Origin: Methylomonas sp. LW13
GTDB lineage: Bacteria > Pseudomonadota > Gammaproteobacteria > Methylococcales > Methylomonadaceae
DNA length: 64,000 bases
Reading direction: 5' to 3'
NCBI RefSeq assembly: GCF_016865255.1
Contig: NZ_CP033381.1
Coordinates: 620,001-684,000, forward strand
Shown here: positions 27,449 to 36,128 of the stretch, piece by piece
Layout of the letters: each line of letters starts with the position of its first letter
Numbering within the stretch: the first letter of the stretch is position 1
The notes under the pieces: model-generated
What the model was told of the DNA's origin: nothing
Databases searched by the model: none
What the model saw: only the letters and a program-made list of their open reading frames with translations
Position numbers and translations under genes: made by a program

Positions 27449-30186
27449 ATATCAGTGTCAATAAATTACCTGATGTTTTTGAAAGGCCCGCAACACTGGC
27501 TGAATTAAAGCTTCTCTGCAAGCGGCTCGGGATAAACAATTCAGTTGAATACCGAAAGAGATATCGCGACATCCCAGGTTTAGTCGCGCACCCTGAACGG
27601 GTTTATGCCGACGAATGGGTTAGTTATTGTGATTTGTTTGATATTCCTGAGTTTCTTAGTTACAAAGAACTCAAGAAAACAATAAAACCGCTGGGCCTTA
27701 AGTCTCAGGACGACTACAAAAAATTTGTTAAAAACTCCAATAATCCAAATTTTCCTATCGGCCCCGAAGGTGTTTACAGTCAAGAGTGGGAAAACTGGTA
27801 TCGATTTCTAGGAAAAGAGGAGCCATTCAAGCCACAATTTATACCTGCTAAATATAAAGTATGGGCGGAAAAGATTGATGAGTTCATGAAACAAGCCCTG
27901 GGAGGAGGTACCAAAATTACTCTCCTATGTCGCTTTGTCAGAATATTCATCGAGAAACACGATAAAAGCGCTACGCCCCTGGAGTTACTGACAAAAAAGA
28001 AAGTGGTCATCAAGCCTTTTCGCGATGAGTTAGAAAAGCTTCCCACAGATAACATGCGTAGAAATATCATTTTGGCCGTCAATGAGTTTCTCGATTACAT
28101 TATCGAAAATGATTTAACGCTTGAAGATGATGAGACTGGCGAAATTGTCAGAGTTATGGAGGCTCGAAATCCGTTTTCACTATTGTCAACTGACCAAAGC
28201 ATCTCTAACCCCGTCAGAAGTGAATCGACCAAGCCTTGTTTGCAGTATCACTTCGTGCGCAAAGCTCAGTCGTGGATCGTTCCTGATAAAGCCAGAGATT
28301 TCAAAGATCTAACTCATCTGCATCAGTTCGACACCGACTGGATCAAGATCTCGCAAAAGCAGATTGATTATAGCGATCCTGATTGCGTGGTACGAAAGCA
28401 AGGTAATCAGTATTTTATTTGGTCGCCGATTGACTGGATACATACTTATGCCCTTACCAAGGTTCCGCTTAGGGGAAGACAAATTGCGTACAACGATTCT
28501 GGCGAAGGTGATCTTGAAATCGCCGACATCGATGAAAAGGGCGCCATCCTCTGGGTTAAAAACACCGGATCATTAGCAGGCACCACGAAAAGCCAATCTT
28601 TTGTTAAAAAACTCGCGGATGGGAATTTGGGAATGTTTGTAACCACAAACAAGACCAATAACCATGGTTTAGGTTATTCGATACCTTGGATACCGGAAGA
28701 TTTAGCCTATTGGCTGGTAAAGCTTAGAAAATGGCAACAAAAATACAATGCCATTGACAAACCAACACCCTGGAGTGTTTGCAAGAGAACTCACCTCAAC
28801 GAACTCCAATTGAAAGCCAAAGGCGTAAATTGCTTTTTGTTCAGAGCGTTCGCTGATTGTGAGCCAAAAAACGTCGGATCAGCGTTGACCAATCGCCTTG
28901 CAGCCGCGCTTCACCATATTCAGCCATCTAATTTGCAACTATCGGAATTAAACGGTAGTAACTATTACCTCTCAAATTATCGATCAAAATATACCCCGCA
29001 TTCGATGCGCGTCAGCCTGATTACGGCTTACGTTATGGAAATGGGGATGCCCATTGAAATCGTTATGAAGGTCGTCGGACATTCGTCTATCGTCATGTCA
29101 ATTTACTATTGCAAGGTATCGCAACAGGATATCCGTCAGCGCCTGGAAGAAGGGGAGAAAAGGGCTTTACAATCAAAAGCTCAAGCCACACAACGCCTGA
29201 TTGAGCAAAACAAACTGGAATCAGTCAAAAATCAGTTGATCGCAAAAAATGAAGACTTACTTGCGTCGCTAACCAACGAAGTTCCTGCTGGAAACTTCAT
29301 ATTTCGGGACTATGGTATTTGCCCATTTGCTGCCTCACGTTGTGAAGACGGCGGAGAAGTGATTGGAGGCACCCAGGTCAATGCGCCTACTCCTTCTGGT
29401 TATCTTGGCATGCAGAATTGTCTGCGATGCCGCCATTTCATTACGGGGCCAGCGTTTCTTGGTGGTCTACTTTCTCTGACGAATGAAATCTTACTCCAAT
29501 CCAATGAGCAAGCTGAAGTGTGTTGCCGGCTTCAGGAAAAAATCGATCAAACGACTGAAGCCATTGAGGAACTGGAGAGACAAGAATACGTTTCGAATCT
29601 AAAAAAGCTGGATTTCGATGCCACTAGGCGAGATCAACTAGAAGTACGGCAGAGAAAACTAGAGTCCGAATACGAAAGCGCGGCGAAAAAGATGGATATG
29701 CTGTTGTGCGATTTGCAAGCCGCTTATCAGTTAGTTAAGCTGTCACAATCCATTGTCAACGAGTCAAAGACTGAAGAATCAAAATCGCTTTCTCTTCTGA
29801 AAATGCCCGAATCCGAGATGCGAATTGAAATTGCAGAAGTGTCCCATTTTCAGCAGCTTCATGAGGTGTGTGAAAATGCCACAATCTATGAGTCTGCAAA
29901 TCCAGCAAGCGCCATTGCTCCAAGATCGCAATTATTGGACAGGATGGCACTCTTCAATGACATTTCACCACGGTTATTCACACTCAGCAAAGATGAACAG
30001 CTTGAAGTTGGTAACCAACTTGTAGCCCTTTTCAAAGCCCGATTGAAGTCTTGGAGCCGGGTAGATGAACTTGTCAACTGCGAAATAAGGATTGATGATC
30101 TGCTAGGCCAGGAGAAAATAGAACGGTCAGAAATTGAACTCATCACTATGTCGCAAATACAAATTTCAACCCGAGTTTCGTCATGA
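27445..30186 (+). CDS. gmtZ: Gamma-Mobile-Trio integrase GmtZ
   Basis: A 913-residue protein that starts at a GTG overlapping gmtY by 4 bp. The N-terminal part has two repeats of a short plant-like/integrase repeat (LAELKLLCKRLGINNSVEYR and YKELKKTIKPLGLKSQDDYK). A core-binding part follows, then a catalytic domain with HSMRVSLITAYVMEMG, VGHSSIVMSIYY as His and Tyr boxes near residues 515-555. After it comes a Cys pattern (ICPFAASRCEDG, then MQNCLRCRHF) likely binding zinc, and a long coiled coil (about 680-760). With GmtY and GmtX it should mobilise the module and its cargo. It is the largest of the three, as expected. Confidence 0.8.
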   Translation: MNISVNKLPDVFERPATLAELKLLCKRLGINNSVEYRKRYRDIPGLVAHPERVYADEWVSYCDLFDIPEFLSYKELKKTIKPLGLKSQDDYKKFVKNSNNPNFPIGPEGVYSQEWENWYRFLGKEEPFKPQFIPAKYKVWAEKIDEFMKQALGGGTKITLLCRFVRIFIEKHDKSATPLELLTKKKVVIKPFRDELEKLPTDNMRRNIILAVNEFLDYIIENDLTLEDDETGEIVRVMEARNPFSLLSTDQSISNPVRSESTKPCLQYHFVRKAQSWIVPDKARDFKDLTHLHQFDTDWIKISQKQIDYSDPDCVVRKQGNQYFIWSPIDWIHTYALTKVPLRGRQIAYNDSGEGDLEIADIDEKGAILWVKNTGSLAGTTKSQSFVKKLADGNLGMFVTTNKTNNHGLGYSIPWIPEDLAYWLVKLRKWQQKYNAIDKPTPWSVCKRTHLNELQLKAKGVNCFLFRAFADCEPKNVGSALTNRLAAALHHIQPSNLQLSELNGSNYYLSNYRSKYTPHSMRVSLITAYVMEMGMPIEIVMKVVGHSSIVMSIYYCKVSQQDIRQRLEEGEKRALQSKAQATQRLIEQNKLESVKNQLIAKNEDLLASLTNEVPAGNFIFRDYGICPFAASRCEDGGEVIGGTQVNAPTPSGYLGMQNCLRCRHFITGPAFLGGLLSLTNEILLQSNEQAEVCCRLQEKIDQTTEAIEELERQEYVSNLKKLDFDATRRDQLEVRQRKLESEYESAAKKMDMLLCDLQAAYQLVKLSQSIVNESKTEESKSLSLLKMPESEMRIEIAEVSHFQQLHEVCENATIYESANPASAIAPRSQLLDRMALFNDISPRLFTLSKDEQLEVGNQLVALFKARLKSWSRVDELVNCEIRIDDLLGQEKIERSEIELITMSQIQISTRVSS

Positions 30187-30791
30187 CGCCCAGTGAGATG
30201 TTAGAGAAACTCAAACAAGACGCGACACCAAGAGCAGTGGCCACATTGGAAGCTATTTTTGAAATCTGTATCGAGCAAAAGGAAAGAGGCATAAACGATT
30301 TTTCGATCGCTACCATTGCTAAACTGGGTTACAAGCGAGGGGTGCCGAGAGCACAAAGTCTTCGAAATAAGACGGGGGAGTGTTATCGAGCACTGATCAA
30401 ATGCTTTGCCGACGCCAATGTAGCCGGGGCCAACGAAAAGCCACAGGTACAATCAAAAGAGGACTGGATAGAAGAAATATCCAATCCCAAGCACAAACTG
30501 CTTGCCCGAATCCAAGCTGCAGAACTCTCCGCTGCTCAATCTAAAATTCGCGAATTTGTTCCACCAGGAACTCGAATTGACGTATACGACCATAGAGGAT
30601 CGCTTGATGACTCTGAGGCTAAACTAACTTCGCAGGAACGAAGGGCGCTCGAATACATTATCTCCAAAGAATTCCAGCAAAAATGGAATTTTTCCGAGAC
30701 CGTTTACGGGGAGCTGGTTGATTCTAATAACAAAGTAGTGCTGAAAGCAGCAACGGTAGACGCCGTCAAAAAAGCACTTAATCACCTGTGA
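30183..30791 (+). CDS. gmtX: Gamma-Mobile-Trio protein GmtX
   Basis: A 202-residue protein overlapping gmtZ by 4 bp. The N-terminal half (FSIATIAKLGYKRGVPRAQS, then NKTGECYRALIKCFAD) looks like a helix-turn-helix segment. The C-terminal half (LTSQERRALEYIISKEFQQK) is helical. GmtX is the third, non-catalytic member of GMT modules and probably assists DNA recognition; its role is unknown to me in detail. It lies 4 bp before a greB-like gene, which may be the first cargo or an extra component. Confidence 0.75.
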   Translation: MTPSEMLEKLKQDATPRAVATLEAIFEICIEQKERGINDFSIATIAKLGYKRGVPRAQSLRNKTGECYRALIKCFADANVAGANEKPQVQSKEDWIEEISNPKHKLLARIQAAELSAAQSKIREFVPPGTRIDVYDHRGSLDDSEAKLTSQERRALEYIISKEFQQKWNFSETVYGELVDSNNKVVLKAATVDAVKKALNHL

Positions 30792-30795
30792 ACCG

Positions 30796-31278
30796 ATGAA
30801 AACTAATCTTGTTACGCGTGAAGGTTACGAAAATCTTCAAAAAGAACTGGATTTCCTATGGCGGAAGGAACGTCCTGAAACCACCGAAAAAGTTACCTGG
30901 GCCGCCAGTCTCGGCGATCGCTCGGAGAACGCGGACTATAAATATAACAAACAACGGCTTCGAGAGATTGATCGCCGCATTCGATATTTAACAAAGCGCC
31001 TCGAAGAAATTCGAGTGGTGGATTATGACCCCTGTCAGGAAGGAAAAATTTTTTTCGGCGCTTGGGTTGAGTTGGTGGACGATGAAGAATTGACCCTAAA
31101 GTTCAGAATTGTTGGCCCGGACGAAATATACGGAAGAAACGACTATGTCTCGGTTGATGCCCCGGTCGCTCGTGCCTGTTTAAAAAAAGAGGTCGATGAC
31201 GAAGTGGTAGTCAAAACACCGCTTAGTGTGAAGACCTGGTACGTTAGCAAAGTTTGGTATGACAGACCGATTAGATAA
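30796..31278 (+). CDS. GreB-like transcription elongation factor
   Basis: A 160-residue protein with the Gre layout: an N-terminal coiled coil (LVTREGYENLQKELDFLWRK; LGDRSENADYKYNKQRLREI) carrying the acidic tip around residues 41-48, and a C-terminal FKBP-like domain (VELVDDEELTLKFRIVGPDE). GreB stimulates cleavage of backtracked transcripts by RNA polymerase. The host will have its own copy elsewhere, so this is a mobile paralogue. It begins 4 bp after gmtX. The usual PxSPLG motif of the C-terminal domain is altered here, reading SVDAPVARACLKKEVDDEVV, which suggests drift or a new role. Confidence 0.85.
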   Translation: MKTNLVTREGYENLQKELDFLWRKERPETTEKVTWAASLGDRSENADYKYNKQRLREIDRRIRYLTKRLEEIRVVDYDPCQEGKIFFGAWVELVDDEELTLKFRIVGPDEIYGRNDYVSVDAPVARACLKKEVDDEVVVKTPLSVKTWYVSKVWYDRPIR

Positions 31279-31285
31279 TTTTGAC

Positions 31286-31312
31286 CTGCAAGGTGCATTT
31301 CCACCATTGCAG
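31286..31312. terminator. Hairpin between convergent greB-like gene and qatD
   Basis: CTGCAA and TTGCAG pair, with inner GGTG/CACC, around a short loop. It sits in the 97-bp gap between two converging genes. No long T-run follows on either side, so termination is only likely. Confidence 0.45.
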
Positions 31313-31375
31313 ACAACAGCTTTTGGTACTAGTGAAAATTGCATTCAAACAATTACCGAAATGCATTACATATCT

Positions 31376-32137
31376 TCAAATATAAGATGTTTGTGTTAAA
31401 TCTGAATGAGCTAATTGCCCTAAGGATCTGAGATTTAACGCAAGCTGTTGTTCAACATCAGACACACTTTGGTCCCAAATGTTACCTAGTTGGGAAATAA
31501 CGTTAGCCGCTTCCCATGGCCAAGCAGATCGACCATCTACTTGAACGAATGGGCCATCTGACTCCGTAAGAATTCGATCCCGTGGCATGCGTCTAACAAG
31601 ATCTTGACCTTTGGATCCTCTGAGCATCCCTGGACCGACGCTAAACCAACACCCAAGCGCAGAAGCCCTATCTAGCTCAGACTTATTGCCGGAGAACCAG
31701 TGAAGGATGGGCGTACCAATCGGTGACCGTTTTTCGATCTCATCCAGAACTGCTGTAGCTGCTCGACGGCTGTGGATTGAAAGCACGCGTCCACCAGCGG
31801 AACAGCATATATCCAGCGCTCGAGTGAACACTAACATCTGGTCTTCCCAGTATCGTTTGAATTCAGGAGTACCATCTAGCCCGATTTCGCCGACGTATCG
31901 TGTTTGTTCGATGAGCTGCTCAAACAACGGTAGTTCCTGTTTTCTTTTATGTGCGAGCTGGGGATGCAAGCCAAGAGCGGTACGTATTCGAGGGGCCCCG
32001 GTCGCAAGGCTAAGAGTTCCTGTCCAGGCAGAGGGTGTAGTTGTTACCGACAGGACGTATAGTCCACGGTCTATACACTCTTTCGCAACTGAATAAGGAT
32101 CAGGATAAAGGTCGAGATGACAGTGAAAGTCGATCAT
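31376..32137 (-). CDS. qatD: QatD, TatD-family DNase of Qat defence
   Basis: A 253-residue metal-dependent hydrolase of the TatD family. The metal ligands are visible as FHCHLD near the N-terminus, Glu in GEIGLDG, His in LSIHSRRA and LHWFSGN, and Asp in TESDGPF. It is the last gene of the four-gene qat block. The Qat system (QatA ATPase, QatB, QatC QueC-like, QatD) is an established anti-phage system. QatD probably acts on DNA, but the mechanism is not settled. It overlaps qatC by 4 bp. All catalytic residues seem intact. Confidence 0.9.
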   Translation of the reverse strand: MIDFHCHLDLYPDPYSVAKECIDRGLYVLSVTTTPSAWTGTLSLATGAPRIRTALGLHPQLAHKRKQELPLFEQLIEQTRYVGEIGLDGTPEFKRYWEDQMLVFTRALDICCSAGGRVLSIHSRRAATAVLDEIEKRSPIGTPILHWFSGNKSELDRASALGCWFSVGPGMLRGSKGQDLVRRMPRDRILTESDGPFVQVDGRSAWPWEAANVISQLGNIWDQSVSDVEQQLALNLRSLGQLAHSDLTQTSYI

Positions 32138-33420
32138 CTGACATTATTGAATCGGTGAAGCGCAGCTAACTCTTTCAAGCCACGATCAATAAGTTCACGA
32201 ATAGGTGCAATGTCCCCAATTCTTGGATAGGATAGTGCTGCCCCCAGCCAAGTATTCAACCCATCAGCACCAACCTCAGCAATTGCCATCGCGACAGAGC
32301 GCACATCGTCGAAATTCCTATGTTCCGCATCATTCTTGCCGAGCAATGCATATTTATAGAATGTTGTGTCCAGTTCTCCCCAAGCAAGAAATGCTGCGCG
32401 TCTTACTTGGCATGGTACACAGCGACCACAGTGCTTGTAATTAAATACTCGATACCGACCGCAGCTAACGGATTGAGCTGCGAGGTTCTTAAGTAAGGCT
32501 TGGTCTCGGCACTCCTTCAACATTTCCCCTTTTGTCTTGTATTCGTAGGGGTTTACTATCCGAACACGTAAGGCTGCTGAGAAAAGAATTTCTCGTATCC
32601 TGTTCAGAAACTCCGGATGAGCCGTTCGGGTACTTAGACTACCAATACGTCCCCCAGTCAAGGATGGATTAATCGCAATAAAACCGTTCTCGCAAACGTA
32701 GAGGGGAACTTCGCCACCGTCATGGTATCTCTTCAATGCCGTAGCGGCGAGCACACCGAATGCGATAAAGATTAATGAGCGTGCACGTTGGGATGGTTCT
32801 TTTTCCCAAGGTGGAGTGGCATTGTGGTTAAGCGCGACATGTCGGAGTCCTCCGCCGATTGAAGCAGCGAATAGATCTTGGTTGTCGCCGTCACCCCGTA
32901 CGATGTTGCTGACCGCGAGCACCTTCCGGCCTTCTTTTGCGAGGTCTATTGCGCCGATTAAACTGTCAAGCCCACCTGACAACAAAGCGACACAATCCTC
33001 AGGTGGGCGCAACGGGTCGCGAGGAGGTGGCGGCAGAAATCCTCCGTCTTCAAAGCGCAACCGCCAGCGATCGGTTGTCAGAAATTTCAGCGCTGCCTCC
33101 AACGCGTCGGTCTGAGTTCGCCAAAATTCGGGATCGGCAACGGCGATCGACAAATCAAATTCACGGGTCCAGTTATCGGCGCTTGCTGACCGCTGACCAG
33201 CAAGATCGGCAGTAATGATCGACAATGCAACAGATAGGAAATCCCATGCGCGGGGGGCGGCCTCGTATCCGGCTTTCAAAAAAGCGGATTTTGCCGCTTG
33301 ACCTGCACTCGCCCGTGCGGAGCGTCCTGGCTCTATGGCTCCCGGTTGTCCATAAAGAACGACGTTTAATGTCCCATCTTCGGGGAACTCGAAGTCTTCA
33401 AGTGCGCAAGCTAATTTCAT
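32134..33420 (-). CDS. qatC: QatC, QueC-like enzyme of Qat defence
   Basis: A 428-residue protein. The PP-loop ATP-binding motif SGGLDS is at residues 148-153. A C-terminal Cys cluster (SCGRYRVFNYKHCGRCVPCQ) resembles the zinc site of QueC, the enzyme of 7-deazaguanine synthesis. In Qat systems this enzyme family is used for defence, probably modifying a protein or nucleotide. It overlaps qatB and qatD by 4 bp each. The N-terminal 130 residues are an extension not found in housekeeping QueC. No queDEF genes lie near, arguing against a biosynthetic role. Confidence 0.9.
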   Translation of the reverse strand: MKLACALEDFEFPEDGTLNVVLYGQPGAIEPGRSARASAGQAAKSAFLKAGYEAAPRAWDFLSVALSIITADLAGQRSASADNWTREFDLSIAVADPEFWRTQTDALEAALKFLTTDRWRLRFEDGGFLPPPPRDPLRPPEDCVALLSGGLDSLIGAIDLAKEGRKVLAVSNIVRGDGDNQDLFAASIGGGLRHVALNHNATPPWEKEPSQRARSLIFIAFGVLAATALKRYHDGGEVPLYVCENGFIAINPSLTGGRIGSLSTRTAHPEFLNRIREILFSAALRVRIVNPYEYKTKGEMLKECRDQALLKNLAAQSVSCGRYRVFNYKHCGRCVPCQVRRAAFLAWGELDTTFYKYALLGKNDAEHRNFDDVRSVAMAIAEVGADGLNTWLGAALSYPRIGDIAPIRELIDRGLKELAALHRFNNVR

Positions 33421-34238
33421 TCTGCGTATCCCTCAAAAACTTCGAAAGTCTCACGTAATGCGGTTCGCACAACTTCACTTATCCGTCCCGCCGTCAACTT
33501 TCGTCCAGCATCTCGCACCTTTCGAAATGCTGCTGCCACTGTCTCTTTGACATAGTCTCTCGCTTGTTTGAGCCTCGATAGTGCAACAACCGCGTTCGGA
33601 GCCTTATCGCGGATGGTCTGGCCTACATCGAGGTCGAAACGGCGAAACACATCATGTGCAGTGTAGCGTTCGATAGCGAGATCGCGCTGATCTGATGTTA
33701 AATTTAAAAGGTCAGCATCTGGAAAGAGAGTGAGCAGTTCTGTTAAAGAATCCCGAATCGCGGCGCGCGAAGCCTCTGCGTCCTGCGTCCCATCAACGGG
33801 GCGAACCGCTTCTACCACAGCATTCATAATTTCGTCGGCCGAACGGCCCGCCAACAATGCGGGATCCAACGAACTATCAGGTGCTGGTTGACCGCTAGCT
33901 AGCCCTGCCAATACCCCACTAAATGTTCCCGCGGTTGCCGCAGTGCCGCCCATACGTTGGGTAGCAGTCGCACTGCCACCGTAACCGTTACGTACATATT
34001 GCCCAAGACCACGTTTCATTGCTCTGCTGTCACCAGTCCTAGCGTATTCGCCGAGACTACGGTTCACTCCAAGCCAACGCCGATCAGGCGCGACTGGTGA
34101 TGGCGGCACAACTTGTGAGTCCCCGTTCTCCACCGGTGCTTGATCGCCTGTCGGTGCTTCCGCCGGGGGATCATCTACCCACGAAGGTACCATGGGAACA
34201 CCCGCTCCGGCACCTTTACTAGATTGGGATGTTCCCAT
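33417..34238 (-). CDS. qatB: QatB, Qat defence protein of unknown function
   Basis: A 273-residue protein from the ATG at 34238, which has GGAGGG just upstream; the ATG at 34262 lacks one. The first 70 residues are Gly/Ser/Pro-rich and low-complexity. Around residue 80 is a Gly-rich segment (YGGSATATQRMGGTAATAGT), and the rest is helical. The position between QatA and QatC identifies it. Its biochemical role is not known to me; the QueC-like partner may act on it. It overlaps qatA by about 20 bp and qatC by 4 bp. Confidence 0.85.
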   Translation of the reverse strand: MGTSQSSKGAGAGVPMVPSWVDDPPAEAPTGDQAPVENGDSQVVPPSPVAPDRRWLGVNRSLGEYARTGDSRAMKRGLGQYVRNGYGGSATATQRMGGTAATAGTFSGVLAGLASGQPAPDSSLDPALLAGRSADEIMNAVVEAVRPVDGTQDAEASRAAIRDSLTELLTLFPDADLLNLTSDQRDLAIERYTAHDVFRRFDLDVGQTIRDKAPNAVVALSRLKQARDYVKETVAAAFRKVRDAGRKLTAGRISEVVRTALRETFEVFEGYAE

Positions 34239-36084
34239 TTTCCCTCCGTCTCTTGATAGCATTCTTTACCGGTGTGCTGACAGCGGCATTTTCCCAAGCA
34301 TCGAATACGCTGGCAGCCCATGGTTGATCACCAATTTTTGGCACAATATTTGGCTCGATTTGCACTGGTGGTCGCTCGCGAAGAAAGGCCGCCAGTCTTG
34401 TTCCCTGCACTGGATCGGCCTCCGACAGAACAAGGCAAGCCTCAAAGATTGGTGGAACGCCCCATGCTTGCTCTTGGCGCGCCCGATCGAGAAGGCGGTC
34501 CATCATCACTGTTGATTCTGTCCGTGACACCTTAGCCAGTCGCTCCTTGAGGGCCTTGGCCATATCAGGATGTTGAAGTAGTCCGGAAAGAAGATCTGCA
34601 GCCTCAGATGACAAACGATCCTCTGGCGTGATTAGCGGTGCATGCTCACGACTAACGTAAAGGGCCCCACGCAAGTCGACGTCAGCGAGTGCCGGAGGGA
34701 GTGTAAGCCATCCCAATATGAAATCATCATCCCAAGGAGCATCGAGCTTGAGCTCTACTCCGGCAGCGACTTTTGATTCCCACTCCGCTAGAAAAGCTGG
34801 CTTGCCTTCTTCGCTCGAACTCGCGGCAGAGATCAGTTCCGCATAGGCCTTTGGGTTCGCGAGACGTTCGAATAGAAGCAATTTCGCTAGCACTGCTTCA
34901 TCCACACCAACCCCCTGTGCTTTGGAGATTGTCATACGGATCGACAGCGCATTCAGGAAGCGTTTTATAAGGCGGGGATTACCTGATATTCCCGTGGCAG
35001 TAGTCATTAGCGGTGCTAGGCGATCGGCTGTATCTAGCTTACCTATCAATTCGTCTGGAAAATTATTGATTAATGTCTGTACAAAAGCACGGTCGACTCG
35101 CTTACCCTGCCAAGTTTGGCGAAGTTGCATACAGATACCGGCGCGGACCTTTTCTTTGTCATCATCACACAGATTACTGTTCTCGACGAATAGCATCATT
35201 ATGTAAGCTCGTACCTCCTGCGTACCAAGTGCAGGAACCCGAATCGGAACCTGGATCAACTTATCGAAGTAGTTGGTGACGAGCAGATCGTCATTGACGC
35301 CCTCGAAATGTTTGCGAACTGCATGTTTGATCATATCGTTATCAGCCGCAATGACGAAAGCTGTGTGCTTCAGGAACAAGAACAGCCGGATCGCTTCCAG
35401 TGTCGAAATAGTAGTCGGCGGTAAGCAGCGATCAAGGTCATCGATCAATACGATCAGCGTGACGCCCAGTTCTTCTAAAACCTCCTCGAAACTGTCTCGG
35501 AGCGCCTGAATTTCCTTCGGCGGCGAACTATCAGACTTGGGTGATAGAAGTTCACCTGAAGCATCTTTGACCTCTTTCGCAACAGCTTTTGCCTCTTGTA
35601 ACTCTCCATGCTCGATACCATCGAATAGTCCTTTGCCGGAGTTTATGAGTCTACCAAGCAATCCCCCTGTGGGCAGCCCAAGCGCGAGAGCTGCTGCATC
35701 GCCCGCTACAAGCTTTGCGAGACGTAACCAGCTTACGCGTTTGATGATGTCAGACACTTTGTCGATTGCAGTCTTACGTTTCTTTGCCTCTTCTTGTAAT
35801 TTACTAGCGATAACATCCATAAGCGCGGCGCGAGCGTCGTCGTAGCCTTGATATAACCAGGCATTGAACTCGACAAAGATGAATTCACGGTCGCTTTCTT
35901 GGCTTGGTCGATTACTCAACGAGGCTTGTGTCAGCTTGATTAATGACGATTTACCGATACCCCAGGCGCCTGAAATTCCGATTGAAATAGGGCGACCTTT
36001 CGCTTGCACAATAATCTCGGCAACCGTATCGGCGACACCACCAAAGTTCAAGTAATCCCGTTCTGTTTCATTGTCAGCCCACAT
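34219..36084 (-). CDS. qatA: QatA, KAP-family P-loop ATPase of Qat defence
   Basis: A 621-residue ATPase. The start at 36084 has AAGGAGA 8 nt upstream; the frame to 36171 would overlap the upstream SIR2 gene by 43 bp. Walker A is GAWGIGKS (residues 39-46) and Walker B is VLIDDLDRC (about 217-226), typical of KAP NTPases. A hydrophobic stretch near 140-165 (VAGDAAALALGLPTGGLLG) sits between them, where KAP proteins often insert membrane segments. It is the first qat gene and lies 44 bp after the SIR2 gene, so it is probably read from the same promoter as the restriction genes. Confidence 0.9.
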   Translation of the reverse strand: MWADNETERDYLNFGGVADTVAEIIVQAKGRPISIGISGAWGIGKSSLIKLTQASLSNRPSQESDREFIFVEFNAWLYQGYDDARAALMDVIASKLQEEAKKRKTAIDKVSDIIKRVSWLRLAKLVAGDAAALALGLPTGGLLGRLINSGKGLFDGIEHGELQEAKAVAKEVKDASGELLSPKSDSSPPKEIQALRDSFEEVLEELGVTLIVLIDDLDRCLPPTTISTLEAIRLFLFLKHTAFVIAADNDMIKHAVRKHFEGVNDDLLVTNYFDKLIQVPIRVPALGTQEVRAYIMMLFVENSNLCDDDKEKVRAGICMQLRQTWQGKRVDRAFVQTLINNFPDELIGKLDTADRLAPLMTTATGISGNPRLIKRFLNALSIRMTISKAQGVGVDEAVLAKLLLFERLANPKAYAELISAASSSEEGKPAFLAEWESKVAAGVELKLDAPWDDDFILGWLTLPPALADVDLRGALYVSREHAPLITPEDRLSSEAADLLSGLLQHPDMAKALKERLAKVSRTESTVMMDRLLDRARQEQAWGVPPIFEACLVLSEADPVQGTRLAAFLRERPPVQIEPNIVPKIGDQPWAASVFDAWENAAVSTPVKNAIKRRRENGNIPI

Positions 36085-36128
36085 GTTCCATCTCTCCTTA
36101 CTATTAGCAACGTCCTGTCGTTTGTCTC

